NCBI GenBank assembly: GCA_012064385.1
Contig: QRDG01000516.1
Coordinates: forward strand, 510,171-574,170
Direction: 5' to 3'
DNA: 64,000 nt
Source of the DNA: Puccinellia tenuiflora
Lineage: Eukaryota; Streptophyta; Magnoliopsida; Poales; Poaceae
The position numbers and the translations under genes were made by a program. The notes beneath the pieces are model-generated. The model had not been told where the DNA came from. It was given only the letters and a program-made list of their open reading frames with translations, and did not search any database. Positions 1-11,174 of the stretch are shown in pieces (the stretch's first letter is position 1; each line of letters begins with the position of its first letter).

Positions 1-1191
1 GAGCATGCTCATGTGTATGTACTTCCTCTTCATGCACAGCCAGGGCGGGAGGTTGTATATCCATACGAACACGGGCCAGGTGCTATGTGTGCTGCTCTGG
101 TTGCCAAACGGATTGAGCTCATCGGTGCTCGCACCCAACCTAATGTTCCTTGGCTCTGCCCCGAAAGTTGGATATTCATCGTCTAATGCTTTCCACTGGC
201 ATGCATCCGAAGGGTGTGTCAGAGTTACCTTTTCATTCCGCTCTGGATCTTTCAGAACTTTCTCCCTTCTCTCCGCGTGCCAGCGCATGAGCTTTGCTTC
301 CTTGCGGTCCGCGAAATAGCGCTGCAGACGGGGGATGATCAGAAAGTACCACACAACTTTTCGAGGATCTTTATTCCTCCCTTTCTTGTATCGAGCAGCC
401 TTGCACACCGGACATGCGGTCTTGTCCGCGTCCCCTTCCCGAAAGATGTAGCAGTCGTTGATGCACACGTGGTATTTTTCGTGTGGTAAATCAAAGGGGC
501 ACACGATTTTCTTGGCCTTGTAACAACTTTTAGGACACGTGTTCTCCTTCGGAAGCTTGCTCTGTTAGTATTGCAGACTTGCGTCGAGGCTTACGTCGCT
601 CCATTTGTTTCTTGCCTTCATTTGCAGAACATCGAGCGTTACTTTCAAGCGGGAGTCATCCGGTTCGCAATCTAGATACAACGGAGTATTCGAGTCTATC
701 TCTACTTGCGCCAGCTTAGATTGCTCTCTTGCAGCAGATCTGGGGTTAGTCGTCTTCTTTAGAAGCAGTTCTTTGAGATGAGGGTCCCGCACGACTGAAG
801 TTAGCGGTGCCCGCGTGTCCTCTTCTTCCTCCGTTACGTGTTGTTCATCACTGTCTTCTCCAGCATATATATCATGTGTCGGATGAGCATGCTTTTGATC
901 ATCTTCTTGCACCTCGTTGTCATCATTGACCTGCCGCCTTTCGTGATCATTTCCTGCCGCCGCCCCATGGATTTCGTCATCATCTTCATCATCACTTATC
1001 CACTGAGTGTGCCCCTCCATGAAACCACGCCTGAGCAGGTGCTCCAACAACTGTCCGCTAAAGGGGTCGAGGGCGCCCTCTAGTCTGCATTTTCGACATG
1101 GACATTGTATCATTTTGCGATTATTCCGTAACATGTCTTCCGTCGCGTGCCTCAAGTATCTATTCACGACACGTTCGCTCAAAGTGATCAT
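1..1191 (-). pseudogene. TNP2-like CACTA transposase, N-terminal part, with an in-frame stop
   Basis: Read on the minus strand from the ATG at 1189-1191, the product begins with a transposase-associated domain carrying the cysteine motif MIQCPCRKCR. An acidic linker follows, and then the TNP2 transposase region: CPFDLPHEKYHVCINDC, CPVCKAARYKK, and near the window edge STDELNPFG and WPVFVWIYNLPPWLCMKRK. TNP2 proteins cut and move CACTA elements by recognising their ends. A TAA at 565-567 interrupts an otherwise open frame that continues to position 1, at a site where relatives have tryptophan, so this copy is inactive. The C-terminal half lies outside the window. Family assignment is firm. Whether the frame is complete beyond the edge is unknown. 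Confidence 0.85.
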
Positions 1192-1827
1192 TGTCGCCTA
1201 CACGGTGTAGAACAAATAATACAATTATTAGAACCATATATATATATATCGTTTTTCACGAAAAAATTCGGCATGACCTTCCTAGAAATAGGACCTAAGA
1301 GGGAGTGCCAAAATATGCCGAGACGGAAATTAATCAACATCCCGGCAAAATATTGACAACTCATTTTAATTTCACATTTTCATACAACCACAACATGCAC
1401 AATTTCACACATATATATAGTCCATTCCGACAAATTCCGGTCAAATTTCACAAAAAATCATTAATTTATTATATAAAAGTTGATCCACCATAATTAGATG
1501 ACCACAGGTACGAGATCGAGTCAAGTTCAACGAGAAATTGGTGTGTAATGCTTGTAGCTAGAACGATGTGTTGGAGATTTGAATCTTGTGTTGGGAGAGA
1601 GAGATGGGGCTAGATCTAGAATAGTTGTGGAGGGAAATCCTTTGGTGGATAGGTCGTAGAGAGGGAGGTGAGGCTAGATCTATCAACTAAACTAGTTTTT
1701 ATTGGTTAAAACTAGTGGAAATGATGGGGGGATGGCATTTAATGGAGTAGCAACAATGGAGAGTGAAGAGGAGAGTGAAGTGCAATAATGGAGAGGAGAA
1801 GGGGGGCTGGTCGGGTTGGTGAAAATG

Positions 1828-1988
1828 CCAGGAAACCACTGGCGAACAAGCTATAGGTTCGCCAGCGGTACGTTTCTTACCACTGGCGAACTATGTATGT
1901 GCTGCGCTAGTGGTAAACGCGGGACCGGGAGACCCCAGCAGGACCATCTACCGCTGGCGAACCATGGTGCCTGTTCGCCAGTGGTACC
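1828..1988. repeat. Subterminal repeats of the outer CACTA, left block
   Basis: Several inverted and direct copies of a 13-bp core like ACCACTGGCGAAC / GTTCGCCAGTGGT. Arrays of this kind are the binding sites for CACTA transposition proteins and mark the element's end. The block is cut at 1991/9298 by the nested CACTA. Confidence 0.75.
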
Positions 1989-2560
1989 TAACACTACAAG
2001 AAATATGTCAACTAGTGACCTTTTGTCGGTGACCCTGAAAAAATTGGTCATAGATCTGTGACCATTTCAAACCAGTTGGTCGTAGGCTGTTTGGGAGGAT
2101 CCAAATCTAGAAACATAATGACCATTCTGGTCAGAAAGGTCACGGTCTCCTTATACGAATTGGTCATAATGCAAACAACACTTGTTTGCTTCTCTATTTT
2201 TGCCGGATTAAGACCAATTTAAATGGTCATACTCACTAATTTGTGATGCGTGGAAATGATGGAGCTGCCACCTCAATAGTTTCGCTTATGTGTCACGTCC
2301 ATGTGTCAATTGGGACATACACTTTGACCTGTTGACAATGAAATACAACTACACCACCTATCTCATGACACCTGGGCCCATCAAACTGACACACGGGACC
2401 TACCACCGACCTGACAGGTAGGCCCCACGAAACTGACCCGTGGGACCCACTTGACCTACGGACCCACTACACTGACCAGTGGGACCCACCCATACCGAAC
2501 AGGTAGGCCACGGACATGGCATACAGTGAGACTCAAATTCCCGAATAAACCAAAAAAATA

Positions 2561-2640
2561 GGCTCCCGCGGGACTCGATCCCACGATGTGTGCCTCACCC
2601 ATGGCTAGCGTAAGCACTAGGCCACGAACAACTCGGTGTC
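2561..2640 (-). other. tRNA-like module with pol III A- and B-box-like sequences (tRNA or SINE relic)
   Basis: On the minus strand the sequence TGGCCTAGTGC (about 2614-2624) resembles a pol III A box, and GGATCGAGTCCC (about 2571-2582) resembles a B box. The spacing of about 30-40 nt between them is right for a tRNA promoter. The B box lies in a T-arm-like hairpin: a 5-bp stem GTGGG/CCCGC closing a 7-nt loop. A clean anticodon stem and acceptor stem are not visible, so this is more likely a tRNA-derived SINE remnant or decayed tRNA than a working tRNA gene. Confidence 0.4.
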
Positions 2641-2961
2641 CTTTAAGCGCACCACTGCTATTTAGTTAAGCCGAGTCGAGTGGGCTTGGGCCTCATGGCA
2701 CGACTCCATTTTTTTTCTTTTAACAGTTTAACTATGTCCAGTGGGCCTTGGCCCATTTCAAACTTTAGGAGATTCAATTGTTCGCCTGCACTGCTGGGCT
2801 GGGCTAGGTCGGCTTGGCTCAGCCGTTTTTTTCTTTTTTTTTTGTTTTCTTTAATAACTTTTGAATAAATTTTGAAATTTTTGTAAAGATCTCCTCTATC
2901 ATTATATACTATTAGGGACTGGTTTTATTCAAAATAAAATAAAAAATACCCCTAAGCTAAT

Positions 2962-5400
2962 GTAGTGCTCCCATTTTGCAACATATTTTTGGTATGTGCT
3001 TCACAAAAAAACTCATTTTTTGCACTCCGAAAATGAAAAAAATTATTTTTATGCAAGGGAAATAAAAACTTTCTTCGGCAACATTGTTCGTGGTTTCAAG
3101 ATGCACGTTTGTGCGCAATATGAGGTCATTTGAAGAAACTATGCAATGAATGTGGCCATAACATTGGTCATTTGCCCTAAAAGCCATGAATCTTCGTTCA
3201 TGATAGCTCATTTCTGTGAACACTTTTTCAAGTTAATTGTCGTATTCCAAGTTTATATTTTTTTTCTGGTAACTAGGTCACATGTAATGACTCAATGAGA
3301 AGGTTTTCCATTTTTTTGAATTTTTTTGAATTATTTATGCCTGTTTCAAAATACGGTCAAAACGGCGGACATGACTGTTCGTAGCTAGGGGTTGAACCTT
3401 GCCAAACTCTTGGTGTATCTCTGATGAAATAGCTACTTTTGTATCTAAAACTAATTTTTATGAAATTCCACGAGAAAACTACGAGGCACATGTAGTTCAA
3501 ATTTGACCCGCTTTCAGCTGAATCGGCAGAATTTTGTCTTTTTCAAAAGAGGTGGATTGAAACCTTTTGAGAGGCAGATATTTTGTTATTTGTACATAAA
3601 ATGTGGTCTAATAATTTTAAAAAATGTAGTGCTCCCACTTTGCAACATATTTTTGGTATGTGCTTCACAAAAAAACTCATTTTTTGCACTCCGAAAATGA
3701 AAAAAATTATTTTTATGCAAGGGAAATAAAAACTTTCTTCGGCAGCATTGTTCGTGGTTTCAAGATACACGGTTGTGCGCAATATGAGGTCATTTGAAGA
3801 AACTATGCAATGAATGTGGCCATAACATTGGTCATTTGCCCTAAAAGCCATGAATCTTCGTTCATGATAGCTCATTTCCGTGAACACTTTTTCAAGTTAA
3901 TTGTCGTATTCCAAGTTTATATTTTTTTCTGCTAACTAGGTCACATGTAATGGCTCAATGAGAAGGTTTTCCATTTTTTTGAATTTTTTTGAATTCTTTA
4001 TGCCTGTTTCAAAATACGGTCAAAACAGCGGACATGACCGTTCGTAGCTAGGGGTTGAACCTTGCCAAACTCTTGGTGTATCTCTGATGAAATAGCTACT
4101 TTTGTATCTAAAACTAATTTTTATGAAATTTCACGAGAAAACTACGAGGCACCTGTAGTTCAAATTTGACCCGCTTTCAACTGAATCGGCAGAATTTTGT
4201 CTTTTTCAAAAGAGGTGGATTGAAACCTTTTGAGAGGCAGATATTTTGTTATTTGTACATAAAATGTGGTCTAATAATTTTAAAAAATGTAGTGCTCCCA
4301 TTTTGCAACATATTTTTGGTATGTGCTTCACAAAAAAACTCATTTTTTGCACTCCGAAAATAAAAAAATTTATTTTTATGCAAGGGAAATAAAAACTTTC
4401 TTCGGCAACATTGTTCGTGGTTTCAAGATGCACGTTTGTGCGCAATATGAGGTCATTTGAAGAAACTATGCAATGAATGTGGCCATAACATTGGTCATTT
4501 GCCCTAAAAGCCATGAATCTTCGTTCATGATAGCTCATTTCTGTGAACACTTTTTCAAGTTAATTGTCGTATTCCAAGTTTATATTTTTCTCTGGTAACT
4601 AGGTCACATGTAATGACTCAATGAGAAGGTTTTCCATTTTTTTTAATTTTTTTAATTCTTTATGCCTGTTTCAAAATACGGTCAAAACGGCGGACATGAC
4701 CGTTCGTACCTAGGGGTTGAACCTTGCCAAACTCTTGGTGTATCTCTGATGAAATAGCTACTTTTGTATCTAAAACTAATTTTTATGAAATTTCACGAGA
4801 AAACTACGAGGCACCTGTAGTTCAAATTTGACCCGCTTTCAGCTGAATCGGCAGAATTTTGTCTTTTTCAAAAGAGGTGGATTGAAACCTTTTGAGAGGC
4901 AGATATTTGGTTATTTGTACATAAAATGTGGTCTAATAATTTTAAAAAATGTAGTGCTCCCATTTTGCAACATATTTTTGGTATGTGCTTAACAAAAAAA
5001 CTCATTTTTGAACAAACTATGCCATGAATGTCATCATAACATTCGTCATTTGGCCTCAAAGTTATGAATCTTCGTTCATGGTAGCTTATTTCTGAGAACA
5101 CTTTTTCAAGATATTTGCCGTATTACAAGTTTCTTATTTTTCATCAAAACTAGGTCACATATAATGACACATTTGCGAAGGATTTCCATTTTTTTGAATT
5201 CTTTATGTCGATTTTAAAATGCGATCAAAATTGACGACACGACCGTTCTTACTCAGGGGTTAAATCTTACGAAACTATTGGTGTATCTCTGATGACATAG
5301 ATAGTTTTGTACCTAAAAAAGATTTTTTCAAAAAATCATGAGCAAACTACGAGGCAGCTGTAGTTCAAATTTGACCCGCTTTCTACTAAACCGGCAGAAA
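2962..5400. repeat. Tandem array of ~663-bp units (about 3.7 copies)
   Basis: Units start at 2962, 3626, 4289 and 4951 with the same phrase GTAGTGCTCCCA, giving periods of 664, 663 and 662 bp. The first three are nearly identical. The fourth is truncated by about 190 bp and more diverged (resuming near 5010). Highly similar reading frames of up to 114 codons recur on the minus strand in each unit, but they follow the repeat and have no recognisable domain, so they are treated as non-coding. The remainder to 5766 is AT-rich decayed sequence. The unit is clearly related to the ~660-bp repeats at 14337-15954. Confidence 0.9.
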
Positions 5401-5766
5401 TTCTGATAAATAAATACTTATGTACCTAAAAATGATTTTAAGTGGCACAATTAAACTACTAGTACTAAATATTGGTCACATATATTTGCCGTATTCCAAG
5501 TCTTTTTATTTTCACAAAGTTTATATCTTGCAATTAAACTACTAGTACTAAATATAGGTCTTGATATTTTTTAACTCAGATAAAAAAGCACGATACTTTT
5601 AGCAAATAATGGCGGTCTTATAACACTAGTTAAGTGTTTTCTTAGACAAAAATCATGTGCTTGCCAGTCTTAAGTGACCGTGCCATGGGGTCAGGAAGAG
5701 GCTGGCCCTACCTGCAGCCACTCTAGTGTAGGGTGCACATGTAAGTAAGTAGATGGGCGCCGGGCG

Positions 5767-8700
5767 GTGGAGGGAAAAAATTGGAAACAACCGCACGGCC
5801 TACAATTTTCACATCCGCCAATAAATCCCCTTCCGAGGCGTAACCCTAATTCCCCTCCCATTTTTTTGTTCGCCGCCGCCCCCTTCGATCCCGCCCTGTT
5901 CTCCCATCCCCGCCGCCCCTACTTTGCGCCGCCCCGAGCTCCCCACCTCCTCCGGCCTCCCCATGGACCTCCAATGCGAGCGCGGCATCACCAGGGACGG
6001 GTCGTCGTCGTGGTTGCCGAGCGTGGTGTGGCATTCGTGTAGGCGTGCAAGAAGGTCCCGGCGCTGCTCGCCGACCCCAGCCTCACCTTCTTCCGCGACT
6101 ACCTCGACGTTTCCACATCCTCGGCGCCGACATCCCCACACCGCTAATTCCAGCGCCGGCCCCAAGGTCCTTTCCCCATCTCCTTCCCTGTTATGACTCT
6201 CTTCCCTCTCTATGCTCCGGATCTTTTTTTCGAGTCTGGATCGTGATTCGTGATCCATCTTTAGCATGTGACGTGCATGGACGACGATGCTCTACACTAC
6301 AAGTTGTGGCCTGTGCTCACATCGCCACCAACGCCGCTGCCCCAACAACGATGATGTAGCCGCTGGATCCGCTCCTCTCTGACAAGGCCGCCGTTGGATC
6401 CGTCGGCCCCGACATCACAGGCCCTGGATCCGCTCATCCCCGACAAGGTAGCCGCCTGATCTGCTCCTCCCTGTCAGCTTCTGATTCGGTAACCTCCCCC
6501 CCCTCTTTCTCTCATTCTTCTATCTCTCATAGTGTATGTCGGGTCCAAGCTTGGTACAGAGGAGGATCAACGCCGGACAAGAGTGAAGATGGACAAGTTC
6601 CTAGAACAAGGGCGGCCTGCTGGAAGTCACCTCCTTCCACAATGACAAAGGCAAGAAACTCCAGCTTGCCCTCATACTTAGCAGATATAGCCTTGTTCAT
6701 TTGGGCCTTTGCTGTGTGTCCTTAAGGGTTCAACCTACCCGTGCTGCTGCATTCTTGCCTGCATAATATGGAGTGTCAGTTCAACCTTACTCAAGGCGGT
6801 GCTCACACATATCCTATAGGTTGCTACACTTGAGCTTTCAGTAGACAATGATCACCGATCAGCATAGTGAGCCTCTTATTACGAGTTTGCGATTGGTGTT
6901 GTGCTTTGCTTGTGTTTTTGAAGTTGCTTATTTTTATTTGTAAAGATGATGTAGGCAACAGATTACCTCGATGGATGTTTCTTTGCAACGATGCATACTT
7001 GTTTACATGATCAAGAGCTTGCCTCTATGATGCATTGGTTTCCATGATTTGTGAAACGTTAATGATATCTATATAACAATTTATTTAGTAAAACACATTT
7101 CGTTTTATGGACCATATCCTAATATATATGCTATTAATAGCCTGTTCATTTGTGCTCACATGTTTACTAGATGCTATTTTTTTCTTCATATGTTTAAACT
7201 TGAATGTCCTGATTAGTAGTATGATTTACTTGCCAGTGTTAGTTGTCCATAACAGTACTATAGATGCTAGTGTTAGTTGTGCAAATCTAGAAACATGTTA
7301 ATTTCCTTATTCGGATCTTCTTAAGTTACTTGATGTTGATGTCTTTCTGGTACTTATTTACGCTTTAACTAAAGTTGTTAGTTCATTCAATTGTTGTCTC
7401 ACATTTATCTCTTTTTGTTGCATGATACATGTGTTATACCACATCGAAGCATTGATGAATGTCGGTGGGAGCGCATGGTGGACGTCTACACGGACGAGTA
7501 CCTTCAACGGCCAGTGTCAACGACAATGTGGACAAGATCTTCTTCAAATACAGCCCCATCCACGGCATCGACACGAAGTCAGGTATCTAGTCCTCATCTT
7601 CTCGACAGATATGGTCCTGATGCGTGATGTATGTAGCATGTGCTCCCTATAGATATATGTATGCATTTTTCTTGTCTGGACGTGCATGTTTTATTGTCTA
7701 GATGGTAGTGTATTACTATCGCATGAGGTGTTGCTGTATGCTATTAAAGTACTATGGCATGCCTTGTCTACATGAAGATTTTGTGCTGCTACTTCCGATC
7801 ACTAAGGATTGCTGTTGTTCTTGTGTACTAGTGTTAAGTTCTTACACCAAAACATGTTTTCTCATTTCAGTGCACAATTTATGAGCTTAGCAAGAAGTTA
7901 TATGATATTTGCTATTTGCTGATAGTTATACCTCCATTTGCTTGTTCTACACATGTAGCTCTGATTATATCTATTTTTAAATTATGTACATTGTTTAATG
8001 TACATTGTTATTACTTGTATTGATTGGTCATTGACCAGTTTTTGCAATTTCCTTCCTTGATTTGATGCTAACAAATTTGGGCCTGATGCTTGATGGCCTA
8101 ATGCTTGATGCATGTATCATGTGCGCACATTCAAGATAGCGACCTTGTATAGCTTATAGCGTGCTTGTATAGCTTAAGGTGCCATATCTAGTTGAGCTGA
8201 TTGGTCCTCAACGCGTATGATATGAACCTTTAGTTTCTCCCAGTTTGGCACCTTAACTAGATATGGAGTTTCTGTGTTGGGTAAATCTGAATAACTTTGA
8301 CTTAGTTCTGTTAACTTGCACTGGGCTAGTACACATTTCCAAAATATATCTCAGTTTTCGCTGTTATGAGAATGTTATATGCACTGTTTTTTGTTAGATC
8401 TAAAATTCTGCAGCATTTTTTTCATTGTTACGAGAACGTTGTATGCACGGATTCACTTGATTATGTTCCTAACCTTTCATTTTTATTATTTGCAGATTTT
8501 GCATTCATTCTTCAAAAGTTGGGTGTACAAGAGCTCCAGGAAGAAGAATCCCAGGGAAAACCCTCACCCGCGGAAATGTGTTCTAGCTCATTGGTGCTAG
8601 TTATGTGTATATTTAGTTGTATTTTTGTAGTTGAATGCCAGATTTGTATTGTGCATGATTGTAAAGTACTTTGTTTGGCTGTTGTATGAAATATTATGCA
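5767..8700 (+). pseudogene. Captured multi-exon gene-like cargo inside the Pack-CACTA, decayed
   Basis: This stretch has the texture of a grass gene. There is a GC-rich leader and first exon (about 5860-6190), and T-rich intron-like spacers. A short GC-rich exon-like block lies at about 7449-7587 and ends in a donor-like AG|GTATCT. A further block begins after an acceptor-like TTTGCAG at about 8488-8496, and is followed by a T-rich 3' region to about 8700. Reading frames are broken by stops and frameshifts. Only the first exon is recognisable (see 6022-6165). The second and third blocks have no identity I can support, and they may come from a different gene. Between 6360 and 6460 a short GGATCCGCTCC-type direct repeat occurs. 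Confidence 0.5.
6022..6165 (+). pseudogene. Fragment resembling the N-terminus of an Hsp70-interacting protein (HIP/ST13, FAM10 type)
   Basis: The frame at about 6043-6108 reads ACKKVPALLADPSLTFFRDY, which resembles the N-terminal HIP region seen in plant FAM10-type co-chaperones (an ACKKDP..L..PSL.FFRDYL pattern). After a frameshift the continuation ILGADIP (about 6118-6140) matches the following (S)LGA.IP segment of the family. The codon before ACKK is a TAG where the family has an acidic residue. In an intact protein this region mediates dimerisation of the Hsp70 cofactor. Here it is a stop- and frameshift-bearing fragment carried as transposon cargo. The assignment rests on recalled family motifs and needs a protein search. 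Confidence 0.5.
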
Positions 8701-9301
8701 TTATTGGCTCTGTTTGAATCGAATTATATGTATTTGCACAAATGGACCTGATGTGTGGGACCAAAACAGCACACCTGATAACTGGGGCCCATCAATGGGG
8801 CCTTCTTTTCAAATAAAAAAAAATAGATAACTGACAAGTGGGACCACCCTCAAATGGACTGTAGCAAGGCCCAAATAACAGAAAAATAACCTGTATAAGG
8901 CCGTGGGTACAGGATATAAAAATGCTTGGCCCATTCAAAAATTGACAGGTAAGAAATCTAATTGGGCTTGGCCCATATGAATGACCACCGTTTGTTGGGC
9001 CGATTTAGATCCATGACTTTCTAATTTGGTCACAATTTCGCCACGTAGGATTGGCCACGTAGGATCTGACGTGGACTGGCCGGATAGCCAATGACCAAAA
9101 TAATTGGTCATAGAATTATGACACTCTGATTTGGTCATAGACGGTTATGACTATTTCACTAAAAAGGTCATGATCAACCATTTTAGCCGCTCGGTATGTG
9201 ACTATCGGTTTTTGGTCACGAAGGGGTCATGAATGGAACTTTGTGACCTTCTAGTGACCAAAATGGAGGGTCACCAGTCAGCATATTTCTTGTAGTATAA
9301 C

Positions 9302-9495
9302 TTACCGCTGGCGAACAGGTGCGTGCATTCGCCAGCGGTAGGTGGCCCCGCTTGGGACACCTGGGTCCGCGTTTACCACTGGCGCAACATCATCCTTGTT
9401 CGCCAGTGGTAAGGCAAGTACCTCTAGCGAACCACGTTTCTTGTTCGCCAACGATATTTAGCACCGGCGAACGCTTTATTTTGTTCGCCAATGAG
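9302..9495. repeat. Subterminal repeats of the outer CACTA, right block
   Basis: Continuation of the GTTCGCCAGTGGT / ACCGCTGGCGAAC motif array after the nested element, ending about 15 bp before the terminal inverted repeat at 9511-9528. Motif copies become more degenerate towards the end. Confidence 0.75.
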
Positions 9496-9530
9496 GGCCT
9501 GGCGGCTATAGCCCTTTTCCTACTAGTGTA

Positions 9531-9930
9531 CATAGCCACAACGACCAAATAACGGCAATCGCTCCCACCCTAATAAGAAGCTTAAACCTAGGACCCACAG
9601 CATTTAGCAAATTGCCGAAAATATTCGCAACGCTATGTGGGGGTATAAGGTAGAGCCTATCTGGATGACTGACTATATAGATCTAGCAAACTTGCACTGC
9701 AAGAATAGATGCTTTATAGTCTCATCATGTTGATAAAAGACACATTTTTCACTTCCGTGCCAATTGCGTTTTGCAAGGTTATCTTTTGTAAGGATTACCG
9801 CTCGATAAAGATACCACGCGAACACCTTTGTTTTTAGCGGGATTTTCATCTTCCAAATTTTCTTATTATTAATAACTGATACATCACATAGAATCAACCG
9901 AGAATTTACCCATTCCTGTTGAGATTCCAT
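9531..9930 (-). pseudogene. LINE (L1 type) ORF2 fragment, reverse-transcriptase zinc-binding (zf-RVT) region
   Basis: On the minus strand the product reads IWKMKIPLKTKVFAWYLYRA, then a C..C-type stretch (KCVFYQHDETIKHLFLQC). After a TAG at 9673-9675 and a frameshift it continues with a VANIFGNLLNAVGPRFKLLI-like segment up to the CACTA end. This is the C-terminal zf-RVT domain typical of plant L1-type LINEs. No RT or endonuclease part is present. The CACTA element inserted at 9528/9529 cut this fragment. Confidence 0.75.
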
Positions 9931-10715
9931 TGAAACTTATCTGATCCATGCGTCAAGTGTACTACCTGGTTTATATACAGCAATCAATCGACACTTCTGA
10001 GATATGGTATGCCTGTTTATGTCTCAGTTTATAGGGATTCTCAGCAAAACGGTTTGAAACAGTAACACCAAATGTATACATGACACGTGTGCATCACCGG
10101 TAAAACTAGCCATCACGAAGGGCTGAGACAAGTAGCGAGTTACATTTGTAACTACATCTTGTTGATGCAGATGCATATGTGGGCTCTTTGGAGTACTAAT
10201 ACTAGAGAGTTGACTTGATCAGCATGTCTTACTTGCACTGCAGAGGCTAGCTGCAGCCATGGGAACACGATGACGAGGTTTCATTTTGACACGCGCCCGA
10301 CAAACTCTGACACGCAAAATTAAGATTCAAGCGCGTAGCATCGATCGATCTCCAACAACTGATCGATCGATCGCTTTAGTTTGGCATTTTGCTGTCGACC
10401 AAACGACAGAACAAGTCCAAAAAAGGATAGACTAAACCAACCACTACCCCTGATACATGTCTGCCTTGCAGTTGCACTTACCAACCTTAATTACTTTACA
10501 ACTTTCTGATAGCTTGCTTCGGGCTCCACAAGACAACGCGTTACGTATAGCATTTCTTGGCCCGTGCATGCATCTCGCAACCAGATACTGACGAACTTCC
10601 AATGATCGAGAAATAAAAAAGCTTGACTTAAATAGTTAGGTGCAGTTGGTTTGGACTTCGGTTTCATATGTCGTCACGAGCCGGACAAAATTTGCGAGGT
10701 TTTTATATTGCATGC
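9931..10715. other. Intergenic sequence, nothing recognised
   Basis: AT-rich sequence with clustered GATCGATC motifs near 10338-10372. No reading frame, repeat or RNA signal that I can support. Confidence 0.4.
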
Positions 10716-11174
10716 AGGCGGGCACATCAGAAGACACGCAAACAGATTACATATGATACTTATATTATTTATTTATAATTGGAATTATCCGTATTTTCTT
10801 GTAAAATAAGTTGGTGTGGATTGATTTCCTGGTCGATCTCTTCCAATGTATATCAGACGTACGTCCATGATTAATGTATCCTACGCGTGTAATAACATAT
10901 TATCTGTTAGTTCATGTAAACCTTGGTTGGTCTAAATTGCATATATGCGGGTGGCACGTCGGAAGACATGCAAACAAATTACATAACCTAGGGATACTTA
11001 TGATTTTTTGGAGTGATCCACATTCTCCAAGACATTATTAAGTTGGTGTGGATGAATTTCCTTGTCTCTTCTAATTAATGCATCAGACGTCCATGATTAA
11101 TGAATCCTCTGCGTGTCATTAGATCGACATATATATCATATTGTGTGTTCAGTTCGTACAAAACCTTGCTTGGT
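10716..11174. repeat. Imperfect direct duplication of ~0.22-0.24 kb
   Basis: Two adjacent units (about 10716-10934 and 10935-11174) share, in the same order, a GGCACRTCRGAAGACA phrase, AAGTTGGTGTGGATDRATTT, CCATGATTAATG and CCTTGSTTGGTCTA. They differ by many substitutions and small indels, so the duplication is old. No coding signal is seen. Positions 11175-11564 hold nothing else that I recognise. Confidence 0.7.

Larger units (their letters stand above)
1992..9297. mobile_element. Non-autonomous CACTA (Pack-CACTA type) nested in the outer CACTA, TSD TAA
   Basis: The left end is CACTACAAGAAATATGTC (from 1992). The right end, read on the minus strand, is TACTACAAGAAATATGC, so the terminal C has become T. 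The trinucleotide TAA flanks both ends (1989-1991 and 9298-9300), the 3-bp TSD expected for CACTA. Both ends carry subterminal GGTCAT/ATGACC motifs (about 2000-2240 and 9090-9290), followed inward by repeated GTGGGACCC-like motifs. No transposase is present. The interior holds a tRNA-like module, a four-unit ~663-bp tandem array, and a gene-like cargo with splice-like boundaries. Mobilisation would need proteins from another CACTA. Confidence 0.8.
1..9528 (-). mobile_element. CACTA DNA transposon, right portion (5' end of its transposase side); continues beyond the left edge
   Basis: The right terminus reads, on the minus strand, CACTAGTAGGAAAAGGGC (9511-9528), a canonical CACTA terminal inverted repeat; the left terminus is outside the window. 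Subterminal copies of a motif like ACCACTGGCGAAC in both orientations occur at 1828-1988 and 9302-9495. They were one block before a second CACTA inserted at 1992-9297. The transposase remnant at 1-1191 reads towards the left edge, so the transposase-start side is the right end. Positions 1211-1800 between transposase and subterminal repeats hold only AT-rich sequence with a short AT microsatellite near 1238. The insertion lies inside a LINE fragment that resumes at 9531. Confidence 0.85.

Noticed and set aside
2561..2640. Working tRNA gene
   Set aside because: Only A-box, B-box and T-arm resemblance is visible. Acceptor and anticodon stems do not form convincingly, so it is listed only as a relic module.
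3543..4550. Nearly identical 114-codon frames on the minus strand in successive units of the 663-bp array
   Set aside because: They follow the tandem repeat, have no domain, signal or gene context, and the fourth unit breaks the frame.
5809..6267. 152-codon minus-strand frame over the GC-rich first exon of the Pack-CACTA cargo
   Set aside because: Antisense shadow of GC-rich sequence. The recognisable HIP-like text is on the plus strand.
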